From assembly GCA_013399305.1 (NCBI GenBank), contig VXAI01000157.1, forward strand, positions 1,849,915-1,913,914: DNA of 64,000 nucleotides, written 5' to 3'. The number at the start of each line of letters is the position of its first letter. The stretch's first letter is position 1. The position numbers and the translations under genes were made by a program. The stretch is from Rostratula benghalensis (lineage: Eukaryota > Chordata > Aves > Charadriiformes > Rostratulidae). Under the pieces are notes generated by a model. It saw only the letters and a program-made list of their open reading frames with translations, ran no database searches and had not been told where the DNA came from. Below, one piece after another: positions 11,901 through 23,805 of the stretch.

Positions 11901-13800
11901 TGATCACTTTCCACTGCATCTACCACATCTTGATTCAAGCAGTAAAAATAAATCCCGTTTGTCCCACACACTGTACATTGAACAGTTCTGCTGCATAAGA
12001 ATTCTGTTTCTTCTAGGAAAAAACATCCACCAGGCCAGGTATGCACCAAAGAGAAAGCTTTGAAGTGCGTGAGTAGTAGAAATGTTGGCTGGAAGAAAAA
12101 CTCCCAAGCTATACACAGTGTAAATGAAGGGTCCTTGGCTCTGCCTGCTGTGTTCACTTACCTGCTAATGCAGATGTGTGCCTCGGCTCCTTCCTCTGAA
12201 ACTTTTCTAATTGCAATACATTGCCTTTAGGATGGGAGAAACTACACTAGAGCCAGAATTCCAGATACTGGTATGCATTCAGCAGCGTAACTTCCACTAC
12301 TCATTTCTTAATAATCTATAATATTCAGTCTGGCTTTTTGGCTAGTACTTAGCTTTAGGTTGACCTTTCCATGGAGCTACCTCCTAGCAGCCTGCAATCT
12401 TGTTAAAATATGGGACTCCTTTATAACATTCTAACTTCCGAAAATTTTGCTCAAGGCAGCAGCACCAGTATGAGCTACACCAGCCCCAGATGCAGTGAGT
12501 TAATAATGCCCCTAATCCCTGGAGATAATGTCAGATGACTGTGAACAGACAGAATAGGTTTTTTTTGTAGTTACAGCCCAAGTTCCTCCTCCTAATTTAA
12601 AATGAGAACCTAACAAATCCCACAGAGAGACCTTCCTTGCTCTCTGCACCCAGCCACAAGTCCTCCATGCTAAGGAACATTTTAACTGACAGTCTATAAC
12701 AGATTTATAAGGTATTTTGCACCAAAGAAATAAAAAAGGAGGCAGTACATCATGTCATCATACAACCAACATAAGCATGCTGAAAAGCATCATCTTTGGA
12801 AGAGCTGGTGAAGGATCAACGCAGACAAAAATTTAGCCATATTTTATACTTCTAGATGAGTTTTCTATTTACCAATCAAAAGTCAATCTAATCTAAACAG
12901 TAGATCTAAGTAATACAGAGAAAAAAAAATACCACTTCAGACTCACTCTATTTTTCCATGTAGGAAGTACCCCTTGAACTATGATCATGAAATTGCAAGG
13001 ATAAGCAAACAGACTGCCTGGGGGCTGTGCAAGCCCCTTCACTCCTCAGGGGGTCCTCATGTCCTGGAGGGACAAAGTCCTGAGAAGCCTGATGTGACCC
13101 CATGGCGCCTCCTAAACTCCTTCCCCACTCAAAGAGGTTGCTTTGCAGATTAAAGACCAAGAGGCATTCCTCATCCAGGCATGTCAGAAAATCTTTGGGA
13201 GTGCCATTCACTTTAATATTGTTGCTCGGTTCCTCTCTGCAGAAATACTACACATTTCAAATACCATAAGCCATTGCCTTATTTATTGTGTGAGGCACTT
13301 CTTCTTGCAACAAAGTGAATTGCTGTCCATAGCTATGAATTGTTTAAATATATTAGGCAAAATAAGAGCAACACATTTCCATGTGGCAGAAAAAAAGTAG
13401 AAGAATATACATATCTCTCCATTCAAAATTAGAACGTTAAACTCTCTGTTTAGGGCTAGAAATTAACTTGTTTATGTTAGAGCAAGATGAGCAAAGGAGT
13501 ATTCTTTTTGTGTTCTTTTCTGTACATTCTACACATGATGTATCAGCAGTCACATAAGAAAGATTGTTTTGTGAGCTATCCTCTCAATTTTGTTTGGAAA
13601 AGTATAACCTGGAGAGCTGATATAAATGAGAAATGTTTGGTTTTTTTTAGTTTTACTCATTACTGCTTACGCTGTTCTAATGCTGCGTTGTGGCTGCACA
13701 TTGCAATGAGGCTTTTCCTCTCAGGTACTGAGTAGCTTCTATCATGAACTTTATGTAAGCAGATTGTATAATATGTTCTTAAAATAATCAACTGTATCTT
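5979..13800. other. Single-copy AT-rich DNA, no gene seen
   Basis: No transposon or exon was recognised. Open frames are short; the longest, 137 codons on the minus strand at 6877-7290, has no recognisable domain and a chance-like composition. A minus-strand stretch at 11615-12157 is nearly open (181 codons with one TGA), and a more GC-rich patch lies at 12980-13140. Neither can be assigned. Confidence 0.5.
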
Positions 13801-15351
13801 TAAAGGCTCACGCTGCATAAAAAAAAAAAAAAATATAACAAAGCAAAAGATAATATGAATAATAAGCAGCAGGACATTTCCTTTAGCATTTTTTTTTATT
13901 TTATTATTGCTCAGGGGGAGCAATTGAGATGTAACTTTTGTTTTACAGTGGGATCCTGTGAACAATCTTATATAAGAATGTAGTGTAAAGTCAGAAAATG
14001 TAATCTGTGTCTCTCTCGTGCATATTAAAATACTTACAGTTCCAGTTCCTTAAGTTATCTTTCTTTATCCCACCTTTTACTAAGCATGTTATCCTTTTTT
14101 TGAGGACTTCTTCATTCACTGTACTCTCCTTTTTTTTCATTACTTCCACTTCTACATCTTTGAGCAAATATGCTCCAACCCTGTATAGGATAACAACCTA
14201 ACAATGCCTAACCTAACAGCCTAACAATACAGAAATGATGAGGGTAGCTTACACTCTGGAGTAAGATTCAAACTTCCCCAAAGGTAGAGAGTGATCAGAT
14301 TTGATGTTTTCAGAGAATCCTTTTCTTCAGAAGCTGGACAAATTGCTTTAGAATACAAATAAGAAGGAAGAGTAAGATGCAAATAAAATAACTGTGTTCA
14401 AAACCATATTTTAATAAGCTGAAAGAAAGTACTCCAGAGAGATTTGCAGCAATGTCACACTGGTTTAATACTAGGTGTCAGCATGATTCCATTGATTGTA
14501 TCGTATTTTCTCAAATGTGCTTTCTTCAACAGTCTTTTTTTTTATACATTCCATAGCTACCATCCAGCTACCAGCTTTTTTTTTTTTTTTAATCACACTT
14601 TATTTTCCCCTTAACATCCAAATTTTGCTTGTCTTTCCTCTTATCCCAGTACATTTTTTTTTTAAAAAAAGCAATCAACACTTCGCCTGTATTTTTCACA
14701 GGATGCTGTGAAATAATCTTTGGCCTGATATCTAAATTTCATTTTGGTTTCCATGGAAGAAAAGATGTTTGCTGCAGCTCTCTTAATTGACAAAGTTAAT
14801 TTCCACAACTGTTCATAAATTCTAGCTACTAGCTAAGATTACTAGCATATTACTGTTGTCCAGTTTCTGACAGAAAAAAAGCATTTATATCATTCTACAT
14901 TTGTAGTATTTCACAAATTATTATAAAAAAGCAAACAGTAGTACCTGAAGACCAGGATCAAAATTGTGCTACATGCTACAATATGGATAGGGACACAGAT
15001 CTGGATAGAAGAAACTATTTTCCTCTAAGATGATTTTCACCCAAGGTGGAAGGCAGTCATCAGTGATCTTTATAGTGCATGACTGAATCCTGCTAATCCT
15101 GTCCACACTTTTTTTTGCTTGCATTTCACGTTATGTGCTCTTTGTGATAAAAAACTACACATATGATAAGTCAGGGTGAGGTGGGTTAAATAAAATTATA
15201 ACTTTGTGTCTGCCTTCTATCTTTCCAGAACAAAAATGGACACTAGTTTTCCAACTCATAGTTCCCCACATTTTTCTATATACTGAACCTTGGACACCTC
15301 AGAAACCTTGTTCATCCATTTGTACTACCTATCTACTTTCTGTAACTTTAC

Positions 15352-15440
15352 ATTTAAAACAAAATAAACCAAAAAAACCCAAAACTAAACAAAACAAAAA
15401 CAGATAAACAAAAAAAAAGAAAGAAAGAAAAAAAAAAAAC
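15352..15440 (+). repeat. A-rich low-complexity tract
   Basis: Almost only A with interspersed C and later G, ending in (GAAA)n and a 12-base A run. It is a simple-sequence drift region. No transposon body was recognised directly upstream. Confidence 0.75.
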
Positions 15441-16162
15441 CTGTCAAAGTAAGTACCCAAAAATGAGACAATTTGTCATGCATAAAAAATAATGTAGATT
15501 AAGAGTAAGCTGGAAGGATGTCCTGATACCATCTTCGTCCACATGCACAACAATGAGGTAAATATCAGAACTCTACTGACTGCAAAGTGGACAGAATTTT
15601 AGCAGTATTAAAAGTGTATGGTAGCTCCTCTGACAATCAGTATTTTGACATACTCCCTGAAAATTGTCAACAACAAAAAAATCATCATTTTTTAAACCCC
15701 TCTTTTTATCTTTTGATCCTTTTCCATTTTACCACATCCCAGTTCTTGTGATCTGTCTTCTTTATTTGTATCTTTTTTCTCACATTCTTTGCATTGCAGA
15801 TGACCTATAAAGAAGCAATTCACCATGGTCTAACAATGCTAGAGAGAAACAGCAAAACAGTAAATGAATTTAATATCTAGAGCAAATATAAAAGATGAAC
15901 TTTATATTGACTATATACCTTTTTCCTATAATGTTGCCCTAACAATGTGGAAATGATAGTGTTCCCATGGGCATCTCTATTAGCATGTTAAACTTGCGTC
16001 CTTCATTAGCTATCCCAGCTTCATTTTATCTCAAAAAAATATCAATTTTCTTTTATGCCTTTACTGCTTTTCTTTCATTTCCAAATTTATAGATTTATTG
16101 AGCTGTAACTTCTTTTAGCTGATTTCTAACTTTTGTCCACACATGGACTATTTAATTATTGG

Positions 16163-16240
16163 TGTGGGTTTTTTGGGGTTTTTTTTGTTTGTTTGTTTGA
16201 TGGTTGGTTGGTGTTGGGTTTTTGTGTGTGTGTGTGTGTT
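16163..16240 (+). repeat. GT-rich tract ending in (TG)8
   Basis: T and G only for nearly 80 bases: GTTT repeats, GGTT repeats and then about eight perfect TG units from 16223. The TG units are a potential Z-DNA and length-polymorphic microsatellite segment. Confidence 0.8.
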
Positions 16241-17500
16241 AACTGTTTACTCCGTACCTGCTTCAGTACACAGTTTCAGGGGAAGAGGGATGGTTGAGCA
16301 AGCAAGATTGCATTGAATACAAATCCTACCTGTTTCTTAGTGACCGTGCTTCTCTTCTGACCATGACCAGAAGTACTCCATAAAAACAAGAGTAAATTGA
16401 AATGATAGATGCAAGTGGGTGTATTTTTTGCATTGACTACACTTCTGTAGGGCAGAAAATGTAGATAATGGACACCTGAATAAGGCACAAAGGAGCAGAA
16501 TTAAATTCTCTGTATTGTCGTTGTAATGTTACCATGTCACTATAACAAGATTAGCCTTGACTGTGTAGCTTATCTAACATGGTTTAAAAGCCTTTGGTGT
16601 ACAATTAATTTGTGCTAGGTACTATTTCAAAAATCATGACCCAAATTCCTCCCTGACATTGCTTTACTGATTTCAACAGAGTGACACTAGGGATTAATTT
16701 GGTACCAGCAATTTACTTCATAAAGTTTCTATTACCTTTGACATTTTCAGGTGTGATGGCATTGTAAATGTTCTTGATTCTTAGAAGATTAAAGTATTAC
16801 AAATACAGGGCTACATATGTTTTTGCTGTTATATTCAGAGCAAGGATCTCTGTCCCCCCTCAGGTACAACCAGGTATCTGGTTATCACATACCTAGGCAA
16901 TTCACTGTATGGTTGCATATAAATTCAAAAGCAATAATTATGCTCACTCATGACATTTAAAGAGAGTCATTAAAGCACTTATATGTTTGGCCACATCTAA
17001 ACTATTTGTGAGCTTAGGTGAACAATGGCAACTCTCCAGATCTTATTTTTGAGTTGGATTCTAGATATAAGAAGGAGAGCACAGCATTTTCCACACAGGC
17101 CCATTATATGTTGCCAACTACTTAAAATGCAAGGAAATGTGAAATTTCAATATTGCTTCCTTGTTGTTACAGCAGGGAACATCTTGTCAATTCCATCTGC
17201 ATTACTCTTTAAATAGTTCACTGACAGTGAATTTCATCATATGTAGCAGTTTTGTTTTATACATGATTAAGGCATTTAGATCCAAAGGTTCTACACAGTG
17301 GTATAAAACCAAGTGGAATTATTTTATTCTCCTTTGCTCTTAATGGGCAATTGTAGATGGTTGAGACTTAATAAAAAGAAAATAAAGTTGTACATATTAT
17401 ACCTAATAATAAGTACATGGGCACTCATTTACAAATAGATAAGGAGAAAAAAAGAAAAAAAAAAAAAAAGAACAACAACAAAAAATTAATTTATTCTTAA

Positions 17501-20500
17501 TTAAGTTGTCAGAAAAACTCCAAGAGATTTCATCATGCTCTTATCAATGCAATGCTTTTAGGGACACTTGCCCAGCACAGGGTATCTCCTCATTCAGCTT
17601 CCCTGTTGCTGATGTAGCAATGGAAGTGGCACAGAGGAACCAGAGCAAAAGATCAGTCAGGATTCCCACTTCCAAAATCAAAGTACTAATTTATTGCTAG
17701 ACTCTCTGGACATTTTGATGTACATAAATGAGTCATCATCCTCATAAAAGCTCAAACACAGCTCAAGGAGACATGACTTTTGGGCATGAACCTCTTATTT
17801 GTTTTATCATTTGCTTCAGTAGACACATTTGTCCATTAAATTCAACACAGGATTTTTATTGTAAGTATCATAGTAGACATGGTCATCACTCACCATCAAC
17901 TCAAAATAATGAGCCTCAGATATTCTGCATGTACTTCATTAGCATATTATTTTTTAAACATCCTTAAAGGTTTGTTGGAGCAGAAGTTTTACTTTTATTG
18001 CCTATATCATGGATGACTGGGCAGCAGGACAGTAATGATTATCAAGCAACATGTCGAATTTTACCCATACCAGGATTTACAACAAACAACAATGCAAACA
18101 AAGCCAAAGAATTTTTTATTTTATTCCTATCCTCCATGAAGAGGGAGCATTTATACTCTGGTATAGCAAGTAAATAATACATAGCTTTAATCAAAAAGAG
18201 TTATATTTAATATTCTAGGATTCTCATTGAAGTTTGTGTTGTATTTTGTGTTGCTGAAAATAAAATGCTTTACACAACATACGGTACAGGAGTGCTCATG
18301 TTGTTACAGTGTCTAGCAGAGATGGAAACTGAGCTGCTTGAATGTGTGTGTTCCTGCTGTCTGAGATCGGAAGCAAGGGTCATTAATGTTTTATTGGTGC
18401 CTTTCATGCAGTATCTTTTATACAAAGGGTTTTCAAAGAAGCTGATTATAAAAGCTGGCTGGCCTCATGATTTAACAGTACTAAGTGGGTGTTTCCTTCA
18501 TAAAAATGGATAACTGCTGCACAGACAATAGGATGTTAAATTCCAGACAGTGTGAGACAGTTGAAGAAACAAAGTCCCAGGGCTATTATAGATGAAAATG
18601 ACATAATGAAAAAGGTACCCTCACAGCAGGACTTTGTCCTGTTGAATTTAATCACTGTTTCACTCTTTGAATGACTAATTTCAGATTTTTCTAAGGACAA
18701 ATCCATAAATCCTTTCAACAATGAACAAATACAGAGATATTTTTCTTTACTTCCTCATTTAGCCCTATCTGAACACATTTTGCCACTGAGGCAACAGTGC
18801 AGAGAGCTATGTAAAGACCAGCACTTGAACAAGCATCTTAATAAAGTGATATCAGAGCATTTGATTGGTACTAGGGCTTTAAACTATGCTGAGCAGGAGC
18901 TGTAGGAGGTCCCTAGTCAGAGCTCCTTTTGAAAAGATGAAGTGGTTACCGGCTCCTCACATATTCCTTTACTTGCTAGCAGGGCTGTGGAGGAGTAGGA
19001 TCTTGCCTACAACTCATTACTTAAAGTCACAAGGCTTGTACCTTACAAATTTTTTAAGTTGTCCACCGTCTTGTACCTTCAGTTGGTGCACAATTGTGTT
19101 CTGTTCTCCAACTGTGAAGCCATTAATAGCACTTTTGGCAAGATACCCTGCATTACATAAAATTATGATACAGCCATCCTTTATGATATTAGTCAAAGTT
19201 AGATTAGATACCTATGGCAATTAGAAAATTTCTAAAGAGCAACACGTAAGGTCCAGAACAATTTTTAAAATGCATTCCAAAGACACTAACTTATGTTTGC
19301 TCACTTTATGTATATAAAGATGACATAACATTAGTTTTTTGATGTAGGAATAAAATGTGTGCAATGAGAAAGAAAACATGACTAACATCATAATTCATAA
19401 TTTGCTTTCATATTCATTATTTGTTGAACAATTTCAACTCTTTTAAGTGCTTCAGATAAACAAAGTTTCTGATGAATAAAGGAACAAAAGAGTTGTGAAA
19501 AAGCTTTACTCCACTTTTGTAGTTCTGGTATAAATTTGAGCTGCCTCTCCATATATTCTTGTCAGCAATATTCTGTAATATTCTTCTCAGTAATATTTGC
19601 TTGGCTGCTCTAAAACTACAAGGACTACCATCAAGTCTGACTAAAAGAAGCCACCCATTATCTGATTTTTGGTTAAATTCCTCTATTTTCACAGACAACC
19701 AAACGTAGTCACAAAACCCCCAAAACCTCTGCCCCACACTGCCTTTTCATTTGAAACATCTTTGGAATATATTCCTTTGAAAACTTGGCACTTGACTACA
19801 AATGGAGTTAGATACTTGACTGCCAAGCAGAATCCGTGACCTCAAGTTAAATGCTACTTGCCACTCATCACACCAAAGGAGATCTGAGCATTGCCAAGTG
19901 GTACTAACAAAGTTAGAGTGCTTGCACAGACCGGTTTAAAGTCATATCCCTGAACTCGGAACTTTCTGTGTAACACCATAAAAAGTACATAGGTCAGCTA
20001 TGCAAAGCATACTTCATTCTTTTCTGTGACTCAGATACCTCGTTTATTATAACTGGAAAGCACAGCTTGCACACGGGACTCACAACTCTTTTCTCTCCAA
20101 AAAAAAAGTAGTAATAACCATTTTTAGGAAAACGCAGTTGTTGTTCCTCCAACTTTCCTCCTGCATCTCGCTAACAGATTACACGATACCAGGCAAGGTT
20201 GGATAGTTTAGACATGAAATGAAAAACTGCTCATTTCCCTTGATATGGCTATCCTTTGTGTCTTTCTCAAAACATAACCAGTAATCCAAAGGCTAATTTA
20301 TGTGAAAGTGTTTTCAACCCATTCAGCTGCAGCTGTAACCTCCATCCAGCACAGACTGGTTAAATATTCTCTGGTTGCAAAGAGAGGAACACAGGAGGCA
20401 CTTGGTTCCCTTGGGATTTGGCTGGCAGTTGGCTGACATGTTCTGAGGACAGTTTCAGGATTTTATGTTATAGTTTAATGTAAAATGAAAGCAGTCTTGG

Positions 20501-22034
20501 ACAAATGCTCCATCTATTGAGCTACTGTAATAAATAAGCACTTTTTACTCCTCTGGCTCCATGTGGGGATATTTTTAAGTAGGGGGCATGGAATTTACAT
20601 CCTGCTGACTGATTTTTGAGGTTTCCATAAACAATTTTAGAGAAAAGGAGCAGAATCCTGTGAAAAAATTATCTATCTTTAATTCCATTGCCTGGAATAA
20701 CAGCCATAGACATTGAGTATGAAGAGATTAGTCTCAAAATTAGTCACAGTTATTTGTATAAACATTATTAGTTCTAGTTGATATGTTATGATAAGCAGAC
20801 AAGCGTGCTACATGCACTTACTGGAATAATCTCCAGAAAGTTTGAATATTTCCTAAACAATTAAAAAATATCATTTTCTATCCCTATCATATTAAAAGAC
20901 AAAGCCATGGTCCTGAATTCTGCCTAAGGGGCTCTGGAGGGGAGACATTATAGAGCAAGCCTGATAGAGTGAGTCTGGATGGTTTTTTTACTTTTCTCAT
21001 TTGGCTTGTAGAGCATTACCATTTCTGGCATGCACTCCAGATGGGCAGTAGGAAATAAATGGATAAATAAAATCTCAAATGTCTGGAGCCTTTAAATTCA
21101 TTACTACGTTAGCTAAATACCAAATGACTAATTTGCATGTGCACATTTCAACTGAGCTGAATTTATTTTATTTAAAGGTCTGACATATAATCGAGTTTTG
21201 TTTGTCATAGCCTTTCACACCCAGATCTTTACACACAACCTAGCTTTAAATAACACATGCAGCTGCTAAAAACATGTCTGTGGTAATAACATAGTTATCT
21301 TGTATTCGTTTTCAATTCAGAAAGAGATCACACAGCCTGTATGATTAACAAGTTTTCTGGGATATTAGATATCACAAGGAAAAATATCTGCACTACTAAC
21401 ATTAGTTCTAGATAATTTCCTTCTGTGTAGTATAGCACAAGTGAGGCAGATCTGTCTTGTATGTAGGAGGATGTGCTGAAGCCCTGGTGCCCTAAAAAAC
21501 AGGTTCTTTCCCTGACAATTTCTTTTTATTTCTGAAAAACCTCTAGTTTTAGGACTGTTTTTTCTGCCACATAAATATACACCTCCACTTCTTGCACAAG
21601 GAGAAAAACAGGTTATTCTGCATCCACCAGCACATCTGACTAGTTGCAATGATGCAACAAGCACCTTGTTCCATGGCTGATTTCCTTCTTAGAGAAGCAG
21701 GAACATAGTGATTTAACATAGTACTGCACTGCTGTAGAAGCAGAATGATATGATGTCGCTTTAGCTCAGCACAAACCCTGCCCACAGCAAACAATAATTA
21801 ATCTACAGTCATACTGGAAAAAGCACAACTGACTTGTTTTCAATATTCTGGTGGTACATTGTGGGGTGTCTGTGTCCTTGCACCACCCATTCTGGCAGCA
21901 GTCACAGACCTGTCAGTAGAATCCATGCAATCCTATTTCTGCATCCTCCAGGACATCTCTGTCTCAGTGCCATGCTCTCCACTAGCACTGAGGTTCCCCA
22001 TGGGCTTTAAACTTTTGTTCAGCTCTGAGTTGAG
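17501..22034. other. Single-copy DNA with possible conserved non-coding segments
   Basis: No gene or transposon recognised. Sequence near 20460-20640 and 21050-21210 is non-repetitive and dense in transcription-factor-like cores, including a perfect POU octamer ATTTGCAT at 21131. That is suggestive only. The remaining open frames are short and unrelated to known families. Confidence 0.45.
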
Positions 22035-22080
22035 GAGGCAGTTGGACTAGATGAGAGTTCTGGGTCCCTTCCAACAGAAA
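22035..22080 (+). mobile_element. CR1 LINE extreme 3' end
   Basis: The block 'gaggcagttggactagatgag...gggtcccttccaac' is the CR1 3' hairpin region in forward orientation. It runs directly into the pentanucleotide array that replaces the normal ATTCTATG tail. Similarity upstream of about 22035 is not convincing, so this is a very short insertion or one whose body has decayed. Confidence 0.75.
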
Positions 22081-22169
22081 TATTCTATTCTATTCTATTC
22101 TATTCTATTCTATTCTATTCTATTCTATTCTATTTCTATTTCTATTTCTATTTCTATTTCTATTCTACT
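22078..22169 (+). repeat. (TATTC)10 followed by (TATTTC)5 microsatellite
   Basis: Ten perfect TATTC units from 22081 are followed by about five TATTTC units, so the period changes from 5 to 6 within one array. It sits exactly at a CR1 3' terminus, and the ATTCT core matches the first five bases of the CR1 ATTCTATG tail. Expansion from the LINE tail is the likely origin. Confidence 0.9.
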
Positions 22170-23690
22170 TCAGAGTGGCAGTGCAGGCAGCCCATCAGCA
22201 TCATTATTTTATTTTTTCTGTAAATAAGGTGGTGAGCTGCATGGTGATATCCTACAAGCACTAAGGAGAGAAACTGTGGTGAGACACTGGTCAAACCTGT
22301 TTGAAGACTTGGCCCCAGCCTCCAACACAATTTTCTCATTAGTCCTGTTTTTCATGTAGGCTCCTGCACTTGTCATGAGCGCAGTAAGCGGATTCTCAAA
22401 GGAACTATATTACACAATATTTTTACACAGGGACCCGTTTCATTCAGGAACAATGTAGAGGAGGGTGAAGGGAAGTATATTCTCTACTGTGGGGCTGATG
22501 TTCCCCGTGATTTACTTTCTTTTTTCTCCCAATTCCAGTCAGAACAGAAAATAAGTGTTTTACTTTATTTCTAGTTCTTAAGTTGCTCTTAAATTGTTAT
22601 TTTTTCTCTCCTTGTCTTTCCAAATACATTGTTCTTATTCATTCAGGCACTAACAACAGCCCCCTTTCACCTCCAAGTATCTCAAGTTTGTATCAGAGAG
22701 ACAATTCATAGTTCAATACTGTATGGATATTTACATGCCCCTGTAATTTCGCTCCCATGCAGCTATATCCTACTCCTTTAAAATAAAAAGCAGAACCAAA
22801 ACAACTAGCCTGAAAGGTTACAAAGATACATTTACTTTGCCAGTTATTTACAATTTTTTTCAAAATGACAAATATTCAGCTATGAATACCTGGTTTTGGT
22901 TGTGCATTAATCTCAGTAGGAATAAATCTTCCCATTTGGCAATCCAGGAGTAAAAAAATCTCAAAGTACTGGAGCTCTAAAATTCAAGGTTTATTTTAGC
23001 CAGAGTAAGTGCACCATGATTCATCTGTCTTGACAAAGTACTGGGAGAGTGGAAGACGCAGCTCATGGCAGGAAGGTTTAAAAGTTTTATAGCCACGTAA
23101 GATCACTTTTGTTTTGAAGTTTTTCTGCCCTACACAAATTTGTATTACAGACAATCTTGCTATTTTTTTTACCACAAGACCACTCTTATCTTTCCCTGCC
23201 TCATTTTTTATCCACAGAACTCTTAGGCATCTCTGCTTATATTTGCTGAATTTTCTTGGCTGCTCTGTTTTTCACTGGCTGCTTTCTCATCATCATTACT
23301 TATACTTTCCTTCTAGTCTGTGCATAGATGCATGTTTTTAATTGGGATTCTGGCTTCCCATTTTTTGGGCAATCTCCATAAAAATATAAAAGGTCTGAAG
23401 CTCTGCAGATGGCAAAAGCTGTTGTGTGTGCTTTAGTTCATTATGGGTTTCTGCCCTTTTATAACAGGCAGGGATGGTGCCAGAATCAATTTTCATTGCC
23501 CATTCCTAATGTATTTAAACAGAACCATAGGAATGGTACAAAGACTGTCCATTTCTGAGCTACAGATATACTCTGCTGCCTACCACTTTGTAAAATGGTT
23601 GGCTTAATTTCAGTTAATATAACCCCTCAAGTCTCAACAGAGCCAAGTGCTGAGGCTAACTCAAAAGTTGTGAGACAAGGGAGAGATGAA
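22170..23690. other. Single-copy DNA, no gene seen
   Basis: No open frame above about 75 codons and no recognised repeat family. T-rich patches occur near 23160-23210. Confidence 0.5.
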
Positions 23691-23805
23691 GAGGGAGAGG
23701 AGAGGAGAGGAGAGGAGAGGAGAGGAGAGGAGAGGAGAGGAGAGGAGAGGAGAGGAGAGGAGAGGAGAGGAGAGGAGAGGAGAGGAGAGGAGAGGAGAGG
23801 AGAGG
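23691..23805 (+). repeat. Perfect (AGAGG)22 microsatellite
   Basis: Twenty-two uninterrupted AGAGG units span 23696-23805, preceded by the imperfect GAGGG. One strand is all purine and the other all pyrimidine, so triplex (H-DNA) formation is possible. Open frames across it on both strands are artefacts of a stop-free 15-base period (Glu-Arg-Gly on one strand, Leu-Ser-Ser-Pro on the other) and are not genes. Confidence 0.97.

Larger units (their letters stand above)
13801..17500. other. Single-copy DNA rich in homopolymer and simple-sequence tracts
   Basis: No gene seen. The stretch contains A15 near 13819, T-runs near 14578 and 14655, the A-rich tract at 15352, the GT-rich tract at 16163 and an A-rich patch near 17447-17485. 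Open frames are short and low-complexity. Confidence 0.5.

Noticed and set aside
12980..13140. GC-richer patch as an exon or transposon
   Set aside because: The open frames are short, no splice-bounded coding pattern is evident and no repeat family was recognised.
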